Of a DNA stretch of 64,000 nt, positions 9,105 to 16,412 are shown in pieces. This stretch comes from Methanomicrobiales archaeon (GTDB lineage Archaea; Halobacteriota; Methanomicrobia; Methanomicrobiales; JACTUA01): contig JASEFH010000003.1 of assembly GCA_030019205.1 (NCBI GenBank), positions 1-64,000 of the forward strand. Direction: 5' to 3'. The notes under the pieces are model-generated. The model saw only the letters and a program-made list of their open reading frames with translations, had not been told where the DNA came from and did not search any database. The first letter of the stretch is position 1, and every line of letters begins with the position of its first letter. The translations under genes and the position numbers were made by a program.

Positions 9105-9788
9105 ATGAGGATTGCAATCACCCGCGTTCCCGGCAAGGAGAGCCGGGATTCCGATCTCTGCAGACGGTACGGGCACGAGTGCTACACGGTCTCGCCGCTG
9201 ACCGCGGAGGTGTACCCCGACAGGATCCGGGCGTTTGCGGACGCGGCGAACCGCGGGGAGTACGACGGCATCTTCTTCACGAGCGCCCTTCCGGCCCGCC
9301 TGATCGCCCCCCTGCTCGCCCGGCGGATCCGGATCATCGCGATCGGACCCCAGACCGCCCGGGCTCTGGCGGAGGCGGGGGTGGACGCCGAGATGCTGCC
9401 GTCCTTCTACTCCCGCGATTTCGTGCCCTTCGTCGGGAGCTGGCTCCGGGGGCGGCGCGTCGGCATACCCCGCGCCGATATCCCGAACCCCGCACTGCTG
9501 GAGGCGATCGCCGCCGCGGGGGGCTCTGCCGAGGAGGTGCGCTGCTACTCCCTGCAGAAGAGCGGCGTCCCCCTCGACCTGGCGGGTGCGGACGCCCTGC
9601 TCTTCACGAGCGCCCTGTCCTTCCGGGAAGCGGTCTGGGACCGCCGCGAGGGCCTGCTGCTCATGGCGATCGGGGAGCGGACGGCGGAGGCGATGCGGGA
9701 GCGCGGGATAGAACCGGCGGTCGTCGGGGACGGGTCGATCCGGGGAACGCTCCGCGCACTCGCGGAACGCGCCGGGGAGAAGCGATGA
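9105..9788 (+). CDS. hemD: uroporphyrinogen-III synthase
   Basis: Closes and inverts hydroxymethylbilane to uroporphyrinogen III, the precursor of siroheme, cobalamin and coenzyme F430. The 227-residue protein shows the weakly conserved HemD pattern: MRIAITRVPGKE at the start, FFTSA at about 52, IAIGPQTARAL for the switch region, and a second half with LLFTSALSFREAV and AIGERTAEAM. ATG at 9105 was chosen because the MRIAITR beginning matches the family. A GGAGG at 9086-9090 is rather far, 14 nt away. The stop overlaps the cbf5 start by 4 bp. The gene ahead of it is divergent, so this is the first gene of its operon. Confidence 0.82.
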   Translation: MRIAITRVPGKESRDSDLCRRYGHECYTVSPLTAEVYPDRIRAFADAANRGEYDGIFFTSALPARLIAPLLARRIRIIAIGPQTARALAEAGVDAEMLPSFYSRDFVPFVGSWLRGRRVGIPRADIPNPALLEAIAAAGGSAEEVRCYSLQKSGVPLDLAGADALLFTSALSFREAVWDRREGLLLMAIGERTAEAMRERGIEPAVVGDGSIRGTLRALAERAGEKR

Positions 9789-10696
9789 AGGAGGGCGACC
9801 GTCTGGCGGATGCGGGCATCCTGATCCTGGACAAACCCCGCGGGCCGACCAGCCACCAGGTGGCCGCCTGGGCCGCCGATATCCTCGGCGCTCCCGTGGG
9901 GCACGCCGGAACCCTGGACCCGCAGGTCTCGGGCGTGCTGGTCGTCATGATCGGCCCGGCCGTGCGTCTGGCGCCGCTGCTGCTCTCCAGCGACAAGGAG
10001 TACGTCTGCTGCATGCGGCTGCACGGCGACGTCCCGCAGGATCGGGTGGAGGCGGTCGCGCGGGAGTTCACAGGGCGGATCTACCAGCGCCCTCCCCGGA
10101 AGAGCGCGGTGAAGCGGAACCTGCGGATCCGCACCATCCACAGCATCGAGATCCTGGACAGGGAGGGCAGATCGGTGCTCTTCCGCGTTGCCTGCGATGC
10201 CGGCACCTACATCCGCCTCCTCTGCCACCACATGGGGCTCGCCCTCGGCGTGGGGGCGCACATGCAGGAGCTGAGGAGGACCCGCTCGGGCTCCTACACG
10301 GAGGATGCCAGCCACACCCTCCACGATCTCCAGGATGCCGCCGTGTACGCCCGCGGGGGGGACCGAACCGCTCTCGACGCGATGATCCTGCCGGTGGAGA
10401 CCGCCGCCGCGGGCATCCCGAAGGTGGTCGTGCGGGATACGGCCGTGGACGCGATCTGCCACGGCGCGGCGCTCGCCGCTGTAGGCGTGGTGCAGGCGGA
10501 TCCCTTCGGGAAGGGGGATGCCGTGGCGATCTTCAGCCGGAGGGGGGAGTTCGTCGCCCTCGGCACGGCGCTGGTGGATGCATCGGCATTCACGCCCGGT
10601 GCGCCCGGGCTCGTGGTGCAGCCCCGTGCCGTGATGATGCGGCCCGGCACCTACGCCCGCGGATGGAGAACCCGCGGGGAGAGGGCGGGCCGCTGA
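9785..10696 (+). CDS. cbf5: Cbf5, H/ACA RNP pseudouridine synthase
   Basis: Catalytic subunit of the H/ACA guide complex, which converts uridine to pseudouridine in rRNA and can also make tRNA psi55. The 303-residue protein has the TruB-type motif LDKPRGPTSHQV (15-26) and the catalytic GHAGTLDP with D45. It continues with the conserved GAVRLAPLLL-like stretch, CDAGTYIR and a C-terminal PUA domain (about 220-295, GKGDAVAIFSRRGEFVALG). Its ATG overlaps the hemD stop, so hemD and cbf5 are translationally coupled despite unrelated roles. Same-frame sequence upstream of 9785 overlaps hemD and should not be added to the protein. Confidence 0.9.
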   Translation: MKEGDRLADAGILILDKPRGPTSHQVAAWAADILGAPVGHAGTLDPQVSGVLVVMIGPAVRLAPLLLSSDKEYVCCMRLHGDVPQDRVEAVAREFTGRIYQRPPRKSAVKRNLRIRTIHSIEILDREGRSVLFRVACDAGTYIRLLCHHMGLALGVGAHMQELRRTRSGSYTEDASHTLHDLQDAAVYARGGDRTALDAMILPVETAAAGIPKVVVRDTAVDAICHGAALAAVGVVQADPFGKGDAVAIFSRRGEFVALGTALVDASAFTPGAPGLVVQPRAVMMRPGTYARGWRTRGERAGR

Positions 10697-10724
10697 ACGA
10701 GCGCCCGTATCCGCGAGAGATAGC

Positions 10725-10754
10725 ATTAAGAAAGCCCCCGCCCAATGGTATAGA
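10725..10754 (+). promoter_or_regulatory. tRNA-Ser promoter with initiator-like element
   Basis: A TATA-like ATTAAGAAA (10725-10733) is followed by CCCAATGGTATAGAT (10741-10755). The same word, TCCAAYGGTATAGAG, occurs at matching distance from the TATA box ahead of tRNA-Ile (14686-14699) and the 52271 gene (52246-52260). Confidence 0.5.
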
Positions 10755-10763
10755 TGCATTTTT

Positions 10764-10848
10764 GCTGAGGTAGTCTAGCGGTAAGGCGCAGGCCTGGAGA
10801 GCCTGTGGGGCGTTTTGCCCCACGAGGGTTCAATTCCCTCCCTCAGCG
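10764..10848 (+). tRNA. tRNA-Ser (GGA anticodon)
   Basis: An 85-nt class II tRNA. Acceptor GCTGAGG (10764-10770) pairs with CCTCAGC (10841-10847), and the discriminator is G, as is typical for serine. The anticodon stem CAGGC/GCCTG holds the loop CTGGAGA, giving GGA. The long variable arm GTGGGGC/GCCCCAC is a strong hairpin. The T-loop is TTCAATT. CCA is not encoded. Confidence 0.95.
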
Positions 10849-10947
10849 CTCCATTTTTCAGGAGGACGGTATCGGATCGGTTGCGCCGTGTTGGGGTCGC
10901 ACCTGACCGATATTCGGGGGAGTGCCCATCCAGTACTGGACCCGGGC

Positions 10948-11292
10948 TTATCCTGCCCGCCTCCAGAAAGCGATCTTTTCCCAGAGGGATTCTTTCGGCG
11001 GCGACAGCAGGGGAGGCAGCCGCTCGTTCAAGAGGGCCAGCTGCCCCTGCAGCCAGGTCTTGTCCCGCTTCAACTCGGTGATCATGAGATCCCTCTCCGC
11101 AAGCTGCACTTTCATGACCTCCAGCTCGCCGGGTTCGGGAAGCGGTGCAGGCGGTGGTGCAGCTGGTGCACCCGCGGTGAGCACCTGGTGCACCGCGCGG
11201 TGGATCCATTCCGAGCGGGAGAGGTTCGATTTTCGGGCCTCCTCGTCAATGACGGTGACCTCATCATCGGGGATGCTGATGCTGAATCGCAT
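10948..11292 (-). CDS. ribbon-helix-helix (CopG-like) DNA-binding protein
   Basis: A probable transcription factor of 114 residues from the chosen start. The first 40 residues (RFSISIPDDEV, then SRSEWIHRAVHQVL) form a beta-strand plus two helices of the ribbon-helix-helix type. A Pro/Ala linker (about 42-52) and a helical segment able to form a coiled coil (about 55-90) follow. ATG at 11292 gives the usual family start at the beta-strand. ATG at 11352 would add 20 residues and is possible; neither has a convincing ribosome site. A cluster of GGTGCA words lies upstream at 11420-11475 and may be its operator. Target genes are unknown; the methyltransferase gene is the nearest same-strand neighbour. 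Confidence 0.7.
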   Translation of the reverse strand: MRFSISIPDDEVTVIDEEARKSNLSRSEWIHRAVHQVLTAGAPAAPPPAPLPEPGELEVMKVQLAERDLMITELKRDKTWLQGQLALLNERLPPLLSPPKESLWEKIAFWRRAG

Positions 11293-11419
11293 GGTGGTCC
11301 CGGAGTGGTTCTTCAATGCTCCGTTTATCACCTTTCCTCTTCGAGATCCCATCGGGAATCCCCATCGATGCCGGAACCGGGAAAAAAGGCCCGGAAGGCA
11401 GACAATCCGGCTAAGGGAC

Positions 11420-11475
11420 GGTGCATGCAAAGGTGCAGGTGCACCAGCGTGGTGCGGTTTCAGAACTACGGTGCA
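11420..11475. promoter_or_regulatory. GGTGCA repeat cluster, candidate operator
   Basis: Four GGTGCA words in the same orientation (11420, 11432, 11438, 11470) and one GGTGCG (11451) lie within 56 bp, in the gap between the methyltransferase gene and the ribbon-helix-helix gene. Ribbon-helix-helix proteins often bind short repeated words near their own promoters. The same word also recurs inside the coding region of that gene (about 11145-11195), where it encodes the Pro/Ala linker, so part of the signal may be codon use. Confidence 0.35.
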
Positions 11476-11520
11476 CCGCCATGGTCTGCTCGCGGTGCTG
11501 GGGACGGAGAAGTGTTCCCG

Positions 11521-12246
11521 CTACGGCGGTCCGCCGTTCTCCAGCCGCTCTCGCGCGAGATCGCAGTACTCCGGCACGATCTCGAAGCCCAGGTAATGCC
11601 GCCCCATGCGCTTCGCCGCCACCGCCACCGTCCCGGAACCGAGGAAGGGATCCAGCACGAGGTCCCCGGCCCGGCTGGAGAACGGCAGGATCCGCTCCAC
11701 GAGCTGCAGGGGCAGTTTGGTCGGCGTCTTGATCCTTCCTGTCCAGTACTCGCGGTTGACCACCCAGACATCCTCGGGATAGTGCTCCACCTTGTTGAAG
11801 TAGTACCTCCTGCGGTCCTTCACGGCGAAGAGGATGTGGTAGTGGCTGGTCACGTACTTGCGGCGGGTGAACACCCCGAACTGGTACTTCCAGATGAGGT
11901 GGTTCACCGTGGTGAAGCCGCTGGCATCCAGCGCCGTCAGGATCTCCTTCAGGTGGTTCCACCCGGAGAAGACGTACAGGCTGCCCGTCTCCCGCAGCAC
12001 GCGGAACGCCTCCCGCATCCAGGCTCCGGTGAACTCCCCGTACTCCGCCGTGCCGATCTCCCGGTATCCCGGGAGGACACGGGCCCCGGTGCGGTTGTAG
12101 TTGTTCCTCTGGTCGCGGAAGTCGATGGCGAACGGAGGATCGGTGACGATCAGGTCCACCGAGGCTTCAGGCAGTTCCGGCAGGAGCGCGAGGGCATCCC
12201 CCTGGCAGACGGTATCGAGGGGGAACCTGCCGACGCAGTCGCTCAT
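11521..12246 (-). CDS. site-specific DNA methyltransferase (N6-A or N4-C, beta class)
   Basis: Transfers a methyl group from SAM to adenine or cytosine amino groups in DNA. The 241-residue protein has the catalytic motif TDPPF (35-39) near the N-terminus and the SAM-binding motif DPFLGSGT near the C-terminus. The target-recognition part lies between them, an order that defines the beta class. No endonuclease gene is adjacent, so it appears solitary. Its ATG at 12246 overlaps the iorB stop by 4 bp, coupling its translation to the indolepyruvate oxidoreductase genes. The recognition sequence cannot be read from the protein. Confidence 0.87.
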   Translation of the reverse strand: MSDCVGRFPLDTVCQGDALALLPELPEASVDLIVTDPPFAIDFRDQRNNYNRTGARVLPGYREIGTAEYGEFTGAWMREAFRVLRETGSLYVFSGWNHLKEILTALDASGFTTVNHLIWKYQFGVFTRRKYVTSHYHILFAVKDRRRYYFNKVEHYPEDVWVVNREYWTGRIKTPTKLPLQLVERILPFSSRAGDLVLDPFLGSGTVAVAAKRMGRHYLGFEIVPEYCDLARERLENGGPP

Positions 12247-12833
12247 ACGCCCGTTCTGCACTCCCCGCACGCATCCCGCCCGAGCTGGAACGCGCGGAGG
12301 TTCACGTCCGTGCTCTTCTTCGGCACGCACCGCCGCACCCCCTCGATCATCGCGCTCTCGGAGAGCGGGATGAAGGGCGAGGCGGCGCCGAGCATCACCA
12401 CGTTCTGGGCGAGGGGGCTGCCGGCCTCCCGCGCCAGGGCCGCCGCATCCACCAGGCAGGCATCCGGGAGCCGCTCCTGCACCGTCTCCGCCGTCGGCAA
12501 CGGCAGCTCCTGCACGAAGACCGACGTGGGGACGACGATGCTCCGGCTCGCCACCAGAGTCCCGCCCCCGCGCAGGTAGTGGCGGTAACGGAGCCCCTCG
12601 AGCATGTCGAGGGCGATCAGGAGATCGGCGCTTCCGGGCGGGATCAGGGGGCCGTATACACCGTCGATGCGGATATGGCTCTCCACCGATCCCCCGCGCT
12701 GGGCCATGCCATGCGTCTCCGCCCCCTTGACGTGCCGCCCCTCAAGCAGGCAGGCCTCGCCCAGGATGTTGGATGTGAGGATGATCCCCTGCCCGCCGAC
12801 GCCCACGATCAGGATGTCGAAGCTCCCCCTCAT
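12243..12833 (-). CDS. iorB: indolepyruvate:ferredoxin oxidoreductase, beta subunit
   Basis: Small subunit of the enzyme that oxidatively decarboxylates arylpyruvates (from aromatic amino acids) to aryl-acyl-CoA, or runs in reverse to make arylpyruvates from aryl acids. The 196-residue protein has the gamma-type opening VGVGGQGIILTSNILGE (10-26) and the middle segment KGAETHGMAQRGGSVESH, both typical of this fold. It overlaps iorA by 4 bp upstream and the methyltransferase gene by 4 bp downstream. Confidence 0.92.
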   Translation of the reverse strand: MRGSFDILIVGVGGQGIILTSNILGEACLLEGRHVKGAETHGMAQRGGSVESHIRIDGVYGPLIPPGSADLLIALDMLEGLRYRHYLRGGGTLVASRSIVVPTSVFVQELPLPTAETVQERLPDACLVDAAALAREAGSPLAQNVVMLGAASPFIPLSESAMIEGVRRCVPKKSTDVNLRAFQLGRDACGECRTGV

Positions 12834-14605
12834 CGCCGCCCCTCCCTCCCGATGGCGCCCGCGGGGCAGAGATCGGCGCAGACCCCGCACCCCCCGCAGA
12901 GTTCCGTGATGGAGGCCTTCCCGCCGACGAACTCGATCGCGGGGCACCCGAAACGGACACAGACCCGGCAGCCGCTGCAGAGGTCTTCCTGCACCGCATA
13001 CGGCTTCCGCTGTATGCCGCTCCGGCGGGCGGAGATCACGCACGGCTGGCGGGCGATGACCACCTTCACGCCCGATCTCGCCTTCGCCTGCTTCAGCACG
13101 TCCATCGTCGCCGTGAGATCGTAAGGGTCCACCGTCTCCACGAAGGAGACACCGCATGCCCTGCAGATCGCATCGAGCGAGACCGGCACGCGATCCTCGC
13201 CCATCGCGGTGACTCCCGTCACCGGGTTCGGCTGGTGCCCGGTCATCGCCGTGATGCGGTTGTCCAGGATCACCACCGTCATGTTCGCCCCGCTGTAGAC
13301 GGCATTGAGGAGCGCCGGGATCCCCGCGTGGAGAAACGTCGAATCCCCGATGGTGCAGACCACGTCGCGGGGTTCACCGCTGAGGTTCATCCCCGAACCA
13401 ACGCTGATCGACGCCCCCATGCAGATGGTGGTGTCGACGGCGCCCAGCTGGAGACCCAGGGTGTAGCAACCGATATCGCTCGGGTAGATCGCGTCGCGGA
13501 AGACCCTGCGGATCGCGTGGAAGGTGGCGCGATGCATGCACCCCGCACACAGGATCGGCGGGCGCGGCGGGACGTCGGGAGCCGGCGGTGCGGCGGCCTC
13601 CGGGAAGGGCGGGGATCGGATGTAGCCCCGCCTCGCCAGGATCGCCGCCACCGCCGCCGGGGAGAGCTCCCCGGTATAGGGGACGGCGCCGTCCATCTTG
13701 CCGTGCACGGGAACCGCGCCGGCGACCTGCCGCACCTCCTCCTCCACGACAGGGTGCAGCTCCTCGACCACCAGCACATCGTCGTGCCGTTCGACGAACC
13801 CCCGGAGCCACTCGGGATCGATCGGGTAGGCGCCGATCTGCAGGAAGGAGACGTCGTCGGGAAGCACCTCCTGGACGTAGGCAGCAGCGATCCCGCTCGC
13901 GATCACGGCGGTCTTCCCGCGGACGATGCAGCGGTTGTATCCGCGGTCCGCCAGCGCCTGCCTCACCTGCGGCTGCTTCTCGACCAGCTTCTGATGGAGT
14001 GCGCGAGTGTGGGCGGGGATCACCACGTACTGCCGAGGATCCCTCTGGAACGACCCCTTCCGGTGCTCCCCGCTCACGTCGCCGAGCGCGACGTCGCTCT
14101 TCGAGTGGCAGATGCGCGTTGTGGGGCGGAAGAGGACCGGCAGCCGGAGCTCCTCGGAGAGAGCGAACGCATCGGCGGCCATATCGTGGGCCTCCTGCGG
14201 GTTTGCCGGGTCGAGGCAGGGAATCTGCGCGAATTTCGCGTAGCAGCGGCTGTCCTGCTCGTTCTGGGAGCTGTGGGCGAAGGGGTCGTCCGCGCTCATC
14301 ACCACGAATCCGCCGGTCACGCCCGTGTACGCGCTGGTCATCAGCGGATCGGCGGCGACGTTCAGCCCCACGTGCTTCATGGTGCAGAGCGCCCGCTGCC
14401 CGCACCAGGCGGCGGCAAGGGCATTCTCGAATGCGACCTTCTCGTTCACCGACCACTCGATGTGGAACGTGCGCTCCTTCTGCATCCGCAGTGCGTCGAT
14501 CACCTCCGACGACGGTGTGCCCGGGTATCCGCTCGCGAAATCGACGCCGGCTTCAAGGCACGCATGGGCAATCGCCTCGTTGCCCAGCAGGTATCGCGTC
14601 TCCAT
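12830..14605 (-). CDS. iorA: indolepyruvate:ferredoxin oxidoreductase, alpha subunit
   Basis: Large, thiamine-diphosphate- and iron-sulfur-containing subunit of 591 residues. The pyrimidine-binding part begins with LLGNEAIAHACLEAG and GYPGTPSSE. The TPP-binding segment is around GDSTFLHAGIPALLNAVY, preceded by CIGDS-like and CTIGDS residues. The C-terminus carries two 4Fe-4S ferredoxin motifs, CSGCRVCVRFGC and CGGCGVCADLCP. ATG at 14605 was chosen because METRYLLGNEAI matches the family start. A perfect 15-bp inverted repeat lies only 3 bp upstream of it. First gene of iorA-iorB-methyltransferase. Confidence 0.93.
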   Translation of the reverse strand: METRYLLGNEAIAHACLEAGVDFASGYPGTPSSEVIDALRMQKERTFHIEWSVNEKVAFENALAAAWCGQRALCTMKHVGLNVAADPLMTSAYTGVTGGFVVMSADDPFAHSSQNEQDSRCYAKFAQIPCLDPANPQEAHDMAADAFALSEELRLPVLFRPTTRICHSKSDVALGDVSGEHRKGSFQRDPRQYVVIPAHTRALHQKLVEKQPQVRQALADRGYNRCIVRGKTAVIASGIAAAYVQEVLPDDVSFLQIGAYPIDPEWLRGFVERHDDVLVVEELHPVVEEEVRQVAGAVPVHGKMDGAVPYTGELSPAAVAAILARRGYIRSPPFPEAAAPPAPDVPPRPPILCAGCMHRATFHAIRRVFRDAIYPSDIGCYTLGLQLGAVDTTICMGASISVGSGMNLSGEPRDVVCTIGDSTFLHAGIPALLNAVYSGANMTVVILDNRITAMTGHQPNPVTGVTAMGEDRVPVSLDAICRACGVSFVETVDPYDLTATMDVLKQAKARSGVKVVIARQPCVISARRSGIQRKPYAVQEDLCSGCRVCVRFGCPAIEFVGGKASITELCGGCGVCADLCPAGAIGREGRR

Positions 14606-14607
14606 AC

Positions 14608-14622
14608 GTACAGAGTCTGTAC
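14608..14622. promoter_or_regulatory. 15-bp perfect palindrome at iorA start, candidate operator
   Basis: GTACAGA-G-TCTGTAC is a perfect inverted repeat around one central base. It ends 2 bp before the iorA ATG and lies downstream of the probable TATA region (ATTAAAAG on the minus strand, about 14634-14641). A protein bound here would cover the transcription start region. Confidence 0.5.
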
Positions 14623-14665
14623 ATCGATCATCCTCTTTTAATGTAATGGTAGAGGACCATTCATA

Positions 14666-14699
14666 ATCTATAAGAGACCCTGTGTCCAACGGTATAGAG
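14666..14699 (+). promoter_or_regulatory. tRNA-Ile promoter with initiator-like element
   Basis: TATA-like ATCTATAAGA (14666-14675) followed by TGTGTCCAACGGTATAGAG (14681-14699). The second word is shared with the tRNA-Ser and 52271-gene promoters, and the TGTGTCCAACG part also with the trp promoter (29156-29166). Confidence 0.5.
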
Positions 14700-14714
14700 C
14701 ACATTGCTGCGAAC

Positions 14715-14788
14715 GGGCCCGTAGCATAGCCAGGTGGTGCGCCCGGCTGATAACCGGGAGGTCGTGAGTCCGAATCTCACCGGGCCCA
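14715..14788 (+). tRNA. tRNA-Ile (GAT anticodon)
   Basis: A 74-nt cloverleaf. Acceptor GGGCCCG (14715-14721) pairs with CGGGCCC (14781-14787), and the discriminator is A. The anticodon stem CCCGG/CCGGG holds the loop CTGATAA, giving GAT. The T-arm region is GTGAGTCCGAATCTCAC. No CCA is encoded. It stands alone rather than within a 16S-23S spacer. Confidence 0.93.
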
Positions 14789-15131
14789 CTCTTCTCCTTC
14801 GACACGCTTGCAGGGCGGGACTCCGCCCGCCGTCGAGGATCGAGCCTCGTTTGCCCCGCATCCCGGGGGCGATCGGCTGCACAGGGGGGAACCGTGAGGT
14901 TCCCGCCTGCCCCCTCTCTGACTCGGGAGCGGGGTCGCATCCCGCGCCGGCGTCTCTTCGACGCATGCGGGGATGCAGCCCAAACGGCGGGAGGCATCGG
15001 GGCGGCTGCATCCCGGGGACCGGCGCCCAACACCCCCGAATACGCTCGCAGGCTTCGAGAATGCCTTCCCGGGAAAAAAGGCAGGTGCGGGCTCCCGCTC
15101 TTTTTATATCTCTCCGGAGCGAATGACGAAT
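14789..15131. other. intergenic region downstream of tRNA-Ile
   Basis: No gene recognised. GGGCGG/CCGCCC (14815-14830) could form a hairpin close after the tRNA. GATGCGA/TCGCAT-type words near 14933 recall the intergenic repeats but without the full unit. A TATA box TTTTTATATC at 15101-15110 serves the next gene. Confidence 0.4.
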
Positions 15132-15608
15132 ATGAGCAAGAGACTGCAATCGATCCTTTTCATGCTTCTCATTCTCGTCACTGCCGTCTCCGTCTGGCTT
15201 TTCTTCTCCGGCAATCCCCTCGGCTTCATCGGTTTCATCCTGGCGATCCTCCTTGCTGTCCTGACCATGTCCGTCCGCATCATGCAGGAGACCACCAACC
15301 TCCCCAATGTCAGTGCGCGGCTGAATCCCGATGCAAAAGGCGTCACGGTGACCAACGGCGGCAACGCACGGGCGGTCAACATCCACGTGGCGCTCGTGCC
15401 GCTGGATGTGGAGTTCGACGTACCCCCGCTGGACGTGGATGCCCGGTACGTGTTCGCCCTCCCCCACATGGTCTCGGAGGCAAAAGCGGTCGTACGCTAC
15501 GAGAACGAGCAGGGACGGAAGTACATGAACACCAATCGCCTCTCCGCGCTGGAACCGACGGAAGAGGATCTCCTCCAGCCGCTCATTCCCATCTTCGGGA
15601 GGAAGTAG
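15132..15608 (+). CDS. uncharacterised membrane-anchored protein
   Basis: A 158-residue protein I do not recognise. Two adjacent hydrophobic helices (about 5-26 and 30-50: LFMLLILVTAVSVWLFF, then FIGFILAILLAVLTM) anchor it. The rest is a soluble, beta-rich domain beginning NLPNVSARLNPDAKGVTVTNGGNARAVNIHVALVP, which resembles the immunoglobulin-like modules of archaeal surface proteins. Start choice: the TATA box at 15101-15110 places transcription near 15130, so ATG at 15132 would be leaderless. ATG at 15123, with GGAG 3 nt before it, is an alternative adding MTN. Confidence 0.7.
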   Translation: MSKRLQSILFMLLILVTAVSVWLFFSGNPLGFIGFILAILLAVLTMSVRIMQETTNLPNVSARLNPDAKGVTVTNGGNARAVNIHVALVPLDVEFDVPPLDVDARYVFALPHMVSEAKAVVRYENEQGRKYMNTNRLSALEPTEEDLLQPLIPIFGRK

Positions 15609-15747
15609 GGCTGGGCAGGGAATGTTGGGCCCTGCCGAAATCCCGAGCGTGAGCATGGGAACGGCTCTCGGGTGGTCTCCGGGAGCGGGAGCCGCCCCGT
15701 CATGCGACGGAGGGGCTCCGAGCCGTCTATCAGCATCCGATAAAGGC

Positions 15748-15780
15748 GTATCGCACGATTCCCCCTCCCCGGGGGTGGGC
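15748..15780. repeat. intergenic repeat unit (TATCGCAC family)
   Basis: GTATCGCACG is followed by CCCCCTCCCC and GGGGGTGGG. The flank and the paired C- and G-runs match the other island units, with the runs in C-first order. Confidence 0.35.
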
Positions 15781-16020
15781 AGCTCTTGCAGGGCTGCGGG
15801 GAGGATCCCGATCGTCGATAAGTTGTCCGCGATGTCCATGCAGCAGGACATCGGAGAGATCTTCTCAAGAGCCGGATTCTCTCATCCACGATTGTGATCC
15901 GGATTTCCGTTGGTTCAGCCGGGTCCTGCACGATCACGGCACAGCCCGATACCCTGCGGCGCGAGGCCTTGAGGGCGGGTCATGCCCGGGATGGCGGTTC
16001 AGTCCGCACCCGTCCCCGCC

Positions 16021-16066
16021 CCCATCGCACCGGGAGGGGCGTGCGCTCCCCTCACCCCCCATGCCT
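16021..16066. repeat. intergenic repeat unit (ATCGCAC family)
   Basis: CCCATCGCACC leads into GGGAGGGGCGTGCGCTCCCC, where GGGAG/CTCCC pair around a GTGCGC core, followed by CCCCCC. It closely resembles the unit at 24905-24984 but lacks the right outer arm. Confidence 0.4.
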
Positions 16067-16412
16067 GCGCCATCCCCCGTTCGCGATACAGTTCGAAACC
16101 CGCAGTCATGAGCATGAATGCGGCCTCCGGATAGTAACCCTTCGGATTCGTGGTGGGGGAGGGGGAGCACAGGGGGAGAACCACCCGGTGCCCGGATCAT
16201 CCGGCGGAAGATGGCATCCGGTCCGCGGGCATGGCGGCGGCAACCAAATTTTCCGGGGGACTCTCATCAGGACAGACCCGGCATCCGGGTTCGATGGGGA
16301 CGGCGCTGCACGGGGGTGAAACCGCCCTGCTGGATCCCGGGAGCGATGCGGGACATCTCCCGGTGCGGCGGCGGGAATCGGGGCGACGGAGGATGGGGGG
16401 GACCGTGGCGGG

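Larger units (their letters stand above)
15609..16412. other. gene-free island between convergent genes
   Basis: No gene recognised in 800 bp. Two repeat-like units are annotated separately. On the minus strand a short open stretch (about 16056-16150, NPKGYYPEAAF and following) looks mildly protein-like but has no start, ribosome site or sensible ends, so it may be a decayed remnant or chance. Confidence 0.5.

Noticed and set aside
8852-9784. Frame open upstream of cbf5, giving a 614-residue product
   Set aside because: It overlaps the convincing hemD gene in another frame, and Cbf5 similarity begins right at the ATG at 9785.
15622-15897. Open frame of 91 codons after the membrane-anchored protein gene
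   Set aside because: Low-complexity Ser/Gly/Pro composition, no ribosome site, and it crosses a repeat unit.
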